A stretch of 64,000 bases of DNA from NCBI RefSeq assembly GCF_008087625.1, contig NZ_CP042997.1, positions 10,292,001 through 10,356,000 on the forward strand, written 5' to 3'. Below are positions 27,723 through 38,277 of this stretch, one piece after another. This DNA is from Aquisphaera giovannonii. Lineage in GTDB: Bacteria; Planctomycetota; Planctomycetia; Isosphaerales; Isosphaeraceae. A model generated the notes under the pieces. It saw only the letters and a list, made by a program, of their open reading frames with translations. It did not search any database and was not told where the DNA came from. Numbering within the stretch: the first letter of the stretch is position 1; every line of letters begins with the position of its first letter. The position numbers and the translations under genes were made by a program.

Positions 27723-28171
27723 TGTCCTACCTCGTCGACACGAGCATCCTGGGCCGATTGGCGAATTCCGCCGACCCGTCGCACGCGGCCGCGGCGGGGG
27801 CCGTCGTGGAGTTGCACCGTCGCGGCGAGATCCTGCACGTCACCGCGCAGGTCCTCATCGAGTTCCGCAACGTGGCGACCCGGCCTCTCGCTCTGAACGG
27901 GCTGGGGTTAGGGGTCTCGGACGCGGGGTCGAAGGCTGCCGTCTTCGAATCCTCATTCCCGCTACTCGACGAGATTCCCGCCATCTACCCGGCGTGGAAG
28001 GCCCTCGTGGGCTCCCTCGCCGTGGTGGGCAAGCAGGTCCACGACGCTCGGCTCGTCGCCGTCTGCCACGCCCATGGGGTGACTCACCTGCTGACGTTCA
28101 ACGTTGCCCATTTCACCCGGTTGGCGAACTTCGGGCCGGCCCTCGTCGTCGCCGACCCGACGCGCGTGTAG
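27722..28171 (+). CDS. PIN-domain ribonuclease toxin (VapC-like)
   Basis: A 149-residue protein with a GTG start overlapping the antitoxin stop. The PIN fold is clear. Acidic metal-binding residues are at D6 in 'LVDTSILGR', Glu in 'QVLIEFRNV', and Asp in 'VHDARLVAV', with the final 'LLTFNVAHF' strand. It is predicted to be a magnesium-dependent RNase held inactive by the upstream antitoxin. The RNA target is unknown. The family length is usual and all key acids are present. Confidence 0.85.
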   Translation: MSYLVDTSILGRLANSADPSHAAAAGAVVELHRRGEILHVTAQVLIEFRNVATRPLALNGLGLGVSDAGSKAAVFESSFPLLDEIPAIYPAWKALVGSLAVVGKQVHDARLVAVCHAHGVTHLLTFNVAHFTRLANFGPALVVADPTRV

Positions 28172-28247
28172 ACGGAGGGCTCGTGCGCCTGGCGGACCTC
28201 GATCGGTCGCGACATCACCGCCGGAGGCATCCCCGCGGGAGCCACCC

Positions 28248-28703
28248 TTGAGCACGCGCACGAATCTCATCGTCGCCGGCCTCGTCGCGGTGCTGCTCGC
28301 GGCGTTCGTGGACGCCCAGGAACTGGGCGTCATGCCGCGCCTCGTCTACCTGGCGGGGAATCTCGCCATCCTTGCCGGGCTGCTGACCCGGAGCAGCCCG
28401 AGGCGGATCGCGATCGTGGTGGCGCTCCTGGCGACCAGCCTGTGGGCCACCCGCCTGGGCCTCTCGTCGCTGGGCCATCGCCTGGACGGGATCCGCCCCG
28501 GCATGACCCTTGAGGAGGTCCGGCGCTACATGGCGGGCTACCGGGAAGGTTCCGGCATGACCAACCCCTATACCGGCGGCGAGTTCGTCGCCGATGGGAC
28601 GCTCATCTTTAAGGATCCCGCGGCATCTCCCGGGGATCAGACCTGGGGCGTCGTGGTGATCAAGAATGGTCGGGTCACGAGCGCCTACCTCTCTCCGGAT
28701 TGA
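28248..28703 (+). CDS. Small membrane protein of unknown function
   Basis: A 151-residue protein, probably starting at TTG 28248 (GGGAG ten bases upstream); the longer frame overlaps the toxin gene. Two or three hydrophobic helices occupy residues about 5-75. A soluble tail follows with 'GIRPGMTLEEVRRYMAGY' and 'TLIFKDP...WGVVVIKNGRVTSAYLSPD', a SmpA/OmlA-like 'pGMt.eeV...lg.P' pattern common in small planctomycete proteins. No catalytic motif is seen. Confidence 0.65.
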   Translation: MSTRTNLIVAGLVAVLLAAFVDAQELGVMPRLVYLAGNLAILAGLLTRSSPRRIAIVVALLATSLWATRLGLSSLGHRLDGIRPGMTLEEVRRYMAGYREGSGMTNPYTGGEFVADGTLIFKDPAASPGDQTWGVVVIKNGRVTSAYLSPD

Positions 28704-28752
28704 TCGCGGGGCGGCCGGGCCGAGGGCGACCCGGTGCCGCTGCTCGACCGGG

Positions 28753-28786
28753 CTCACCCGGTCGCCGGACGGAGCCGGCTCCCACG
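28753..28786 (-). repeat. Fourth copy of the 34-bp dispersed repeat
   Basis: Reverse-oriented relative to 9423. It lies 19 kb from the other copies, in the convergent gap between the membrane protein gene and the SNF2 gene. Confidence 0.8.
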
Positions 28787-28814
28787 GGGGCGGGCCCTTC
28801 CCCCTCCTCCGCCC

Positions 28815-28856
28815 CTCTTCTCCGTGCCCTCCGTGCCTCTGTGGTTGGTCCTATTC
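28815..28856 (-). repeat. Dispersed-type short sequence (CACAGAGGCACGGAGGGCAC)
   Basis: On the minus strand this reads as the AACCACAGAGGCACGGAGG type of sequence that recurs in many environmental bacterial genomes as a non-coding repeat. Only one copy is present in this window, so the label rests on general knowledge. Confidence 0.45.
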
Positions 28857-28857
28857 C

Positions 28858-31800
28858 TCAGGAGAGCAGGAACTCCAGGTCCTCGCGGGTGAGGGAACTG
28901 ATCACGCGGTTGTCGGCGTTGAGGATGGCGTCGGCCAGGTCGCGCTTCTTCTGCTGGAGCTCGAGGATCTTCTCCTCGACGGTGTCGCGGCAGATGAGGC
29001 GATAGGCGAAGACGTGCTGGGTCTGGCCGATCCGGTGCGAGCGGTCGATGGCCTGGGCCTCCACCGCGGGGTTCCACCAGGGATCCAGCAGGTAAACATA
29101 TTCCGCGGCCGTGAGGTTCAGGCCGAGGCCGCCGGCCTTGAGGCTGATCAGGAAGATCGGGCAGTCGGGGTCGGTCTGGAACCGCTCCACCTTGGCGGCC
29201 CGGTTGCGGGTCCGGCCGTCCAGGTACTCGTAGGTGAGCTTCTCCTGGTCGAGCCGCTCGCGGACGATGGCCAGGAAGCTGGTGAACTGCGAGAAGACCA
29301 GGACCTTGTGCCCCTCCTCGACGATCTCGGAGATCGACGGGATGAGCATGTCGAGCTTGGCGCTGGGGAAGTCCGATCCGACGCCCTCCCCGTCGGCCTT
29401 GATGAGCGCCGGGTGGCAGGCCGCCTGGCGGAGCCGCAGCAGGGCCTCCAGGACCTCGATCTTGGACCGGTTCAGCTCCGCGTTGTCCTTCTTCAGCAGG
29501 GCGTCGCGGTAGTGGACCCGCAGCTCCTCGTAGGTCCGCCGCTGCTCGGACTCCATGTCGCAGTAGAGGGTCTGCTCGGTCTTGTCCGGCAGGTCCTGGA
29601 CGACCTGGGCCTTGGTCCGCCGGAGGATGAACGGCTTCAGCGCCTTGGCCAGCAGCACGCGGTCGGTCGCCTCCAATGAGGTCCCGGCCCCGGCGCTGGC
29701 GTACTTCTTGAAGACGGTGTCGCTGCCGAGCATGCCCGGGTTGAGGAACTCCATGATCGACCAGAGCTCGCCGATGTGATTCTCGATCGGCGTGCCGCTG
29801 ATCGCCAGCCGGTGCCGGCCCTTGAGCAGGCGGGAGGCCTTGGCGGACTGGCTGTCGGCGTTCTTGATCGCCTGGGCCTCGTCGAGCATGACGTAGTCGA
29901 ACTCGAAGTTCGTCAGCTCGGCGATGTCCGTCCGCAGCGTGCCGTAGGTGGTGACGATCAGGTCGTACACCTCGAACTTCTCGCGGAGGGCGTGGCGGCC
30001 CGGGCCGGTGTAGTCCAGGACCTTCAGCCGCGGGGTGAACTTGGCGGCCTCCTGGAGCCAGTTGAAGACCAGGGACCGGGGGACGACCGCGAGGCTCGGC
30101 CCCTTGGCCTGGCGGCGGTACCGCCGGCGCTGGAGCAGGGCCAGGACCTGGATCGTCTTGCCCAGGCCCATGTCGTCGGCGAGGATGCCGCCGAAGCCGA
30201 ACCGCTGGAGGTAGTCCAGCCAGCCCAGGCCCTCGCGCTGGTACGGCCGGAGCTCGCCGTGGAACCCCGGCGGCGAGTCCAGCGGGACGACGCCCTCGAA
30301 CTGGCGGAGCTGCTCGCGGACCTTGGAGAAGGCCGCGTCCACCTGGATCTCCGGCTGGTTGGCCAGCAGGGCGTCGAGCACGCCGGCCTGGCTGGCGTTG
30401 AACCGCAGGGCGCCGTTCTCCGCGGTGCCGAGGTCCGCCAGCAGGCCGTACTTCTTCAGCCACTCCTCCGGCAGCATGCCCATCGAGCCGTCGCCCAGCT
30501 CGATCATGGACTCGCCCCGCCGCGCGGCGGAGAGCAGCTCCGGCAGGCTGACGCTCTGGCCGCCGTAGTCGATGCCGCCGTCGAGGTCGAACCAGTCGAT
30601 GCCCGTCGAGAGCGCCAGCTTGAACTCGCCGGCCGGGCGGATCAGCTTGCCCTCGGCCTCGACCCGCCAGCCGGCCTGGACCAGGTCCTTGGTGACCTGC
30701 CCCATCCGCTTGGCCGGCAGCTCCAGCGTGCCGGGGTCCAGCCTCGGGTCCTTGGCCTCGCGGAAGCCCATCTCGAAGAGGGTGACGTCCGCGGCGCTCT
30801 CGGTCGCCGGGTGCCGGCGGATCACCAGGTTGTGCTCGGTGGAGACCGCCAGGGGGGTCGTCCGGCCGGCCGGGATGATGGCGCCGTCGTAGTCGAACGC
30901 GAGCTCGCCCAGCAGCTTGTCGGCGGCGAGGCCCCAGTTCTGCCGCGGGGCGCGGAGCGTGAGGTACGGCCGCGGCCTGGCGTCGATCTCCTCGAGCATC
31001 ATCGTCTCGACGAGCTCGGAGGCGGGGACCCTCGTCTCGGCCAGGATCCGGCCGAGCATCAGGTCCTGCTGCGGCTCCACGAAGGTGATCTCCTTCTCGT
31101 AGCGGAGCCGGAGGATCCACGGCATGACGCCCAGGTCGTCGAACCGGGCGGCGCGGCCGACGCCCAGGACGAGCAGGCCGGGGAGCAGCACCAGGGGCTC
31201 GGCCAGGTCCATGCGGGCGTCGCCGCGGCGGAGGCCGCCGCGCCAGGCCCACCGCTTGCCGCCGGCCTCCGTGCGGATGTCCAGGGCGAACCGCCAGGGC
31301 TGGCCGTCGTCCCACCGCATCGTCGGCGGGTCGTCCTCGCCCTCGGTCCGCCGCAGCCGCAGCCGGCCCGACTTGGCGAGCCGCTCCACCAGCCCGGCCT
31401 GGTCCTTGCGGAGGACGAACCGGCGGATGCCCCGCAGGTCGCCGGCCGACCGGCCGGGCCCGGGGCCGGGGCCGGGCCCCGCGGCCGCGCCGGCCCCGGG
31501 CCCGCCGTTGGCCGCGGCGGCGTGGTGGGCGTGGCCCGCCGTGCCGTGGTGGGCCTCGTCCAGCAGCGCCAGCAGCAGGCGGTCCTCCGGGTCGTACTTC
31601 ACGTGGGCGGCGCGGGGGGCGTACCACCAGGGGCGCAGCGGGCCCCAGTCGCCGGTCGGCTTCCGCTGGCGGCGGGCCAGGTCGATGACCACCTGGTTGT
31701 GCGACTGCGTGGCCGCGACGTCCAGGACGTAGACGAGCAGCCGCTTGGCGTTGCGGTTGACGGGCTTGGCGGCCCTCGCCTGGGCCGGCCCGGCGGCCGG

Positions 31801-32439
31801 CCGGACCTTGCCCCGGGCCGGGACCATGCCCATGCCGCCGCCGGTGCCGACGATCGCGCCGGGCCCGCGCCGGGCCCCGCCGGGGCGGTCCTTCGGGCCC
31901 TTGGTCCGCAGCGACCGGCTGGGCGGGGCGGGGAGCCGCTCGCCCCCCATGTGCATGCCCGAGGCCGGCGGCGGCGGCGCCGGGTAGCCGTCGTCGCCGG
32001 GGTAGCCGCCGTCGCCGGGATAGCCGCCGCCGGGGTAGGCCCCGCCGATGAGCAGGGCCCCCACGTCCTCCAGGCCCGTCGGCCCGGCCCCCTCGGGGGC
32101 GGGGGCACCCGCCGGCCGCCGCGGCGGCTCCGCCACCAGGCGGACCGCGAAGCCCGGCGAGGTCTGCAGGAAGCCCCGGGAGTCCGCCAGCAGGAGCGTC
32201 GCCCAGAGGTGCTTGCACGGCTCGCCCTGCGGGCTGAAGTACGGGCACGTGCACGAGGCCAGCAGCCGCGCCCCGCGGAGCCGCGCCCGGACCCGGTACT
32301 TGGCCGTGCCGCGGACCCGCGCCACCACCTCGTTGGGCTTGGCCGACATCAGCGTGACCCGGCCCTTCGAGAAGTAGGACTGGCCCCGCGAGCGCACCGC
32401 CTCGCTGAAATTCCGCGCGACCTTCTGGGCTATACCCAT
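28858..32439 (-). CDS. SWIM zinc finger / SNF2-family helicase
   Basis: A 1193-residue protein. A SWIM zinc finger (CxCxnCxH: C63, C65, C75, H77) is followed by a long low-complexity linker with repeated 'YPGDGG'-type units (about 112-140) and a Gly/Pro run near 330. The SNF2 ATPase core lies in the C-terminal half: Walker A in 'ILADDMGLGKTIQ' (about residue 755), DEAQ box 'MLDEAQAIKN' (about 850), 'AISGTPIENH', and in the second lobe 'KAGGLGLNLTAAEYV' and 'QAIDRSHRIGQ'. Such proteins translocate on duplex DNA and displace bound proteins. The precise role is unknown. It lies downstream of gyrB on the same strand, 175 bases away. Confidence 0.92.
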   Translation of the reverse strand: MGIAQKVARNFSEAVRSRGQSYFSKGRVTLMSAKPNEVVARVRGTAKYRVRARLRGARLLASCTCPYFSPQGEPCKHLWATLLLADSRGFLQTSPGFAVRLVAEPPRRPAGAPAPEGAGPTGLEDVGALLIGGAYPGGGYPGDGGYPGDDGYPAPPPPASGMHMGGERLPAPPSRSLRTKGPKDRPGGARRGPGAIVGTGGGMGMVPARGKVRPAAGPAQARAAKPVNRNAKRLLVYVLDVAATQSHNQVVIDLARRQRKPTGDWGPLRPWWYAPRAAHVKYDPEDRLLLALLDEAHHGTAGHAHHAAAANGGPGAGAAAGPGPGPGPGRSAGDLRGIRRFVLRKDQAGLVERLAKSGRLRLRRTEGEDDPPTMRWDDGQPWRFALDIRTEAGGKRWAWRGGLRRGDARMDLAEPLVLLPGLLVLGVGRAARFDDLGVMPWILRLRYEKEITFVEPQQDLMLGRILAETRVPASELVETMMLEEIDARPRPYLTLRAPRQNWGLAADKLLGELAFDYDGAIIPAGRTTPLAVSTEHNLVIRRHPATESAADVTLFEMGFREAKDPRLDPGTLELPAKRMGQVTKDLVQAGWRVEAEGKLIRPAGEFKLALSTGIDWFDLDGGIDYGGQSVSLPELLSAARRGESMIELGDGSMGMLPEEWLKKYGLLADLGTAENGALRFNASQAGVLDALLANQPEIQVDAAFSKVREQLRQFEGVVPLDSPPGFHGELRPYQREGLGWLDYLQRFGFGGILADDMGLGKTIQVLALLQRRRYRRQAKGPSLAVVPRSLVFNWLQEAAKFTPRLKVLDYTGPGRHALREKFEVYDLIVTTYGTLRTDIAELTNFEFDYVMLDEAQAIKNADSQSAKASRLLKGRHRLAISGTPIENHIGELWSIMEFLNPGMLGSDTVFKKYASAGAGTSLEATDRVLLAKALKPFILRRTKAQVVQDLPDKTEQTLYCDMESEQRRTYEELRVHYRDALLKKDNAELNRSKIEVLEALLRLRQAACHPALIKADGEGVGSDFPSAKLDMLIPSISEIVEEGHKVLVFSQFTSFLAIVRERLDQEKLTYEYLDGRTRNRAAKVERFQTDPDCPIFLISLKAGGLGLNLTAAEYVYLLDPWWNPAVEAQAIDRSHRIGQTQHVFAYRLICRDTVEEKILELQQKKRDLADAILNADNRVISSLTREDLEFLLS

Positions 32440-32614
32440 AACCGTCTCTCAACCTGGGACGCGCCCGGCGCCCCGGCCCCGCGATCCGCGGGGCGGGCCC
32501 GTCCGGGCTGGCTTCGTCTCTGTCGTGTCGCCTCGCCTCTCCGCCCCGCCGTCACGCCGCGTCCACCTCCCCGCCCCGCGGGCGGGGGGACGCCGCCGGC
32601 CGGCCCCGACGTTC

Positions 32615-35371
<2,757 letters not shown>

Positions 35372-35375
35372 TCAC

Positions 35376-35834
35376 TCAACCGCGGTCATCCCGCTTTTTC
35401 TTGCTTGCCCGCGGGGCCCGCTTCATGCCCCGCCCCGGTGCCCTCGGCGAGGGCGGGGCCGCCGCGGGCCTGGGCCCCGGCCCGGACGCAGGCCCCGGCT
35501 CGTCGTCCGGCTCCCGCACGAGGCCGACCCGGAAGCGGATGTCGTGGATCGTGGCCCCGGTGACCCCGGCCCGCAGGGCGGCCAGCAGCTCGCCCTTCCG
35601 GAACGCCGCAAGCTCCTCCAGGAGCGTGGGATGCGACACCGTCACGTTGAGGACGCCGCGGCGTACGTCGCCCACCCGCGTCTGCCGGCACTGGGGCTCT
35701 CCGACCGCTCTGTTCCAGACTTCCTCCAACTCGCCTAGGGCCTGCAACCTCCCGTAACCCCTGGCGGCGAACAGCTCCCCGAGGACCTCGGAGAGGGGGC
35801 GCGGGTGGCGGCGGCCGGGGTTCGGGTTCGCCAT
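35376..35834 (-). CDS. DUF721 / DciA-like protein
   Basis: A 152-residue protein. Residues about 12-105 match the DUF721 pattern: 'PLSEVLGELFAARG', 'LEEVWNRAVGE', 'TRVGDVRRGVLNVTVSHPTLLEELAAFRKGELLAAL', 'IHDIRFRVG'. The C-terminal 45 residues are Pro/Arg/Lys-rich and disordered. DciA proteins load the replicative helicase in bacteria that lack DnaC/DnaI, which fits its place between dnaN and gyrB. The DciA role is inferred from family and neighbourhood. Confidence 0.85.
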   Translation of the reverse strand: MANPNPGRRHPRPLSEVLGELFAARGYGRLQALGELEEVWNRAVGEPQCRQTRVGDVRRGVLNVTVSHPTLLEELAAFRKGELLAALRAGVTGATIHDIRFRVGLVREPDDEPGPASGPGPRPAAAPPSPRAPGRGMKRAPRASKKKRDDRG

Positions 35835-36056
35835 GCGGATCAGTCCGTCCCCGCCCGTGGCGCGGGGCGAAAATGGCCTAGGAGGCGGCGGCCGGCGGGC
35901 GGGGCCATCCGGGATGGGATCGTCGGGCCGGGGCGGGCCCGGGGTTGAAGGATACGAAACGGGAGCAATCGCTGTGCCTTTCTGCCGGCCGTCCCCGACG
36001 GCCGGCGCCGCGGCGGATCGGCGTCGGGTCCGATGCCCCTCCGCCCCGGGGCCGGA

Positions 36057-37178
36057 TCAGCGGTCGCGGGTCAGGGGCATGACCACGTAGGTGTACTTGT
36101 CCTCGGTCTTGAAGACGGCGGCGTTCTTGGAGTCGATCAGCTCGGCGGTCAGCTGGGTCGCGTCGTCCAGGGTCTTGAGCGCGTCGACCAGGTAGCGGGG
36201 ATCGAAGGTGATCTCCACGGCCTTCCCCTCGTACTCGATGGGGAGCTCGACGTTCGAGCTGCCCACGTCGGTGGCCTGGCTGGCCAGCTTGAGGACGCCG
36301 GGGCCGAACCGGAAGTCCACGCCGCGGCTGTCGTTGCTGGTGACGATGGAGGCCTGCTCGACGGCCAGGCGGAGCGGCCCGGCCTGGAGCGGGATGCGGA
36401 CCTCCACGTTGGCCGGGAAGACGTCCTGGTAGCGGGGGAATCGGCCCTCGACGAGCCTCGTGTAGATCACCGCGTCCTCCGTCCGGACGAGCGCCGCGGT
36501 CCCCGCCTGGATGGCCAGGTGGACCTGCATGCCGTCATCCGCGAGGTTCCGCTCGATGAGCTTGAGGGCCTTGACCGGGATCACGGGGGTGCCGCCCGGC
36601 GTCGGCGGGGCGTTCTCGGCCTCGGCCGGGGCCTGCATGCGTGCGAGGCGTCGGCCGTCGGTGCCCACCATGGCGATCGACTCGGGGGACAGCTCCACGA
36701 GGACGCCGCCCAGGGCGTAGCGGGCGTTCTCCATCAGGTCGGTGGCGAAGCTCGTGCGGCGGATCAGCTTCTTCAGGCTGCCCGCCGGCACGACGTGGTA
36801 GCTGGAGGCGGCGAAGTCGGGGACCTCGGGGAAGAGGCCCGGGTCCTGGGCCGGGAGGGTGAACTCGGCGCGGGCCCCGCGGACGATCAGGCGGTCGGCG
36901 TCGGCGACCAGCTCGAGCTCCTCGTCGCCGCTGGTCCGGAGGATCGAGCCCATCTGGGACGTCGGCAGGATCGCCGACCCGGGCTCCTCCGCGCGGACGC
37001 CCAGCACCCGGTGGCGGATCCCGACCTCCAGGTCGGTCCCCATCAGCACCGAGCCCTCCTCCTCATCCACGATCAGCTTGACGTCCTGGAGGATCGGCTT
37101 GGGACTCCGCGCCGGCACGACGCCGCTGACCATGTTGAAGGCGGCAAGCAGGCTGTCGCGGTTGCAGAAGGCCCTCAT
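36057..37178 (-). CDS. dnaN: DNA polymerase III beta subunit (sliding clamp)
   Basis: A 373-residue protein starting MRAFCNRDSLLAAFNMVSGV. The ATG at 37178 has AAGGA seven bases upstream and matches the normal family start; an ATG 18 bases further up is less likely. Three clamp domains are recognisable: 'RSPKPILQDVKL' (domain I), 'LIRRTSFATDLMENARYALGGVLVEL' and 'MVGTDGRRLA' (domain II), and 'LVEGRFPRYQDVFP' through 'KYTYVVMPL' (domain III). It forms the ring that tethers DNA polymerase to the template. It heads the dnaN / DUF721 / gyrB group next to the candidate origin. Confidence 0.97.
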   Translation of the reverse strand: MRAFCNRDSLLAAFNMVSGVVPARSPKPILQDVKLIVDEEEGSVLMGTDLEVGIRHRVLGVRAEEPGSAILPTSQMGSILRTSGDEELELVADADRLIVRGARAEFTLPAQDPGLFPEVPDFAASSYHVVPAGSLKKLIRRTSFATDLMENARYALGGVLVELSPESIAMVGTDGRRLARMQAPAEAENAPPTPGGTPVIPVKALKLIERNLADDGMQVHLAIQAGTAALVRTEDAVIYTRLVEGRFPRYQDVFPANVEVRIPLQAGPLRLAVEQASIVTSNDSRGVDFRFGPGVLKLASQATDVGSSNVELPIEYEGKAVEITFDPRYLVDALKTLDDATQLTAELIDSKNAAVFKTEDKYTYVVMPLTRDR

Positions 37179-37343
37179 GCGCTGTCCTTCGAGCATGGGA
37201 TGATGGAGGTTGGGGCGAACTCGGAAGCCCCGCCCTTCGACTCGACCCGACGCCGGGCGGGTCGCCCGGCCGTCGCACATGGTCACGACCCCTCGGGGGC
37301 GGACGGCCCGTGGCCCCGCCTGCGGCCGGAGTGATGCCCCTGC

Positions 37344-37349
37344 ATTATA
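37344..37349 (-). promoter_or_regulatory. Consensus -10 box (TATAAT) upstream of dnaN
   Basis: On the minus strand TATAAT lies about 165 bases before the dnaN start. It is the only perfect consensus -10 noticed. No good -35 is seen at 17 bases. Confidence 0.5.
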
Positions 37350-37629
37350 CCCGACGCCCGCATCGCCCGGGGAGATGCCTGCCAACCCGACGGGCCTGGC
37401 AGGCCGGCGTGGGCTCGATTCGCCTCGACTCGGCTTGTCGCGCGGAGGGCCGGACCCGAGTGCGGGAGTGGGTCGTCGGCCCGATCACCTGTCTTCACGT
37501 CGAACGAAGCGGCGGGATGAACCGGTCGGGGGCAATCTCTCGCCGTCCAGGCCCGGCCCCGGCCTCCTGTTCTCTGATTCACGATAAGCGAACTTCACCG
37601 TCGCATCAACAGTAAGGCGGGGACGTCGC

Positions 37630-37638
37630 CGTGGATAA
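37630..37638 (-). promoter_or_regulatory. DnaA box
   Basis: CGTGGATAA, the reverse complement of TTATCCACG; eight of nine bases match the consensus TTATCCACA. Confidence 0.55.
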
Positions 37639-37831
37639 CCCCGGAAGATCCCGGCCAAGGTAATGATAGCAAAGCAGTTAGCCGAAGACAACACCCCCGC
37701 CCCCGCGGGGGAAAACTTGTCGGCAAGGCCGTTCACGGGCCCGGCATCGCCCGCCCGGACCGCCACCCACGCCGGGACGCCGCGACACCCCTCGTCGACG
37801 GACGGCCCGCCCCGCACACCCCGTCGACACG

Positions 37832-37840
37832 TTATCCACG
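37832..37840 (+). promoter_or_regulatory. DnaA box
   Basis: TTATCCACG; eight of nine bases match the consensus. It is followed by a C-rich/T-rich stretch that partly mirrors sequence around 37700. Confidence 0.55.
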
Positions 37841-37928
37841 AGTTTTCCCCCGCCGGCCGTCGATCGATGCGGCCCCGGCCGGCCCGCCGGCGCGTGGGAT
37901 GATGAGGGCCAAGAACCCGGAATTTGGT

Positions 37929-38147
37929 GAGCCACGGATTCACACAGATAAACACAGATAAGACGGAGATGGGGGCGGGCAGGGGATGAGTCATCGCCCT
38001 GGCCGTGTTGCTGTCACCAAAACGATTTATGGTGTCATCTGCCGAATTGGCAGGGCTACGCGCCGCGATTACGCGAGCTACAAAAATTTAGATTGTTTTT
38101 TTCCTGCCTATCTTCTATCGGTGTGAATCTGTGTGAATCCGTGGCTC
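37929..38147. repeat. Element with 21-bp perfect terminal inverted repeats
   Basis: GAGCCACGGATTCACACAGA (37929 onwards) returns as its exact reverse complement at 38127-38147, 177 bases away. The arms extend imperfectly inward. The arm sequence belongs to a type seen as non-coding repeats in many environmental bacteria. No protein is encoded. It overlaps the AT-rich part of the candidate origin. Confidence 0.75.
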
Positions 38148-38277
38148 AAATCCTCCCCATCCGCGGCCCTCGCCGCCCGCGACCCCTCGCCCCGCCGTCC
38201 ATGGCCTTGACCGTCCCCCCGGTTTGCTCGATGATCCGGCTTTCCGGTCCGATCCTCCGAAGCAAGGATGCGTGGAG

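Larger units (their letters stand above)
37560..38115. other. Candidate chromosomal replication origin (oriC)
   Basis: A non-coding stretch of over 1 kb between dnaN (minus) and a divergently oriented gene. It has two DnaA-box-like 9-mers (TTATCCACG, one mismatch from consensus), one on each strand, and a markedly AT-rich block at about 38020-38110 that could be the unwinding element. The dnaN / DciA-like / gyrB cluster alongside supports the call. dnaA itself is not in the window. Confidence 0.55.
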
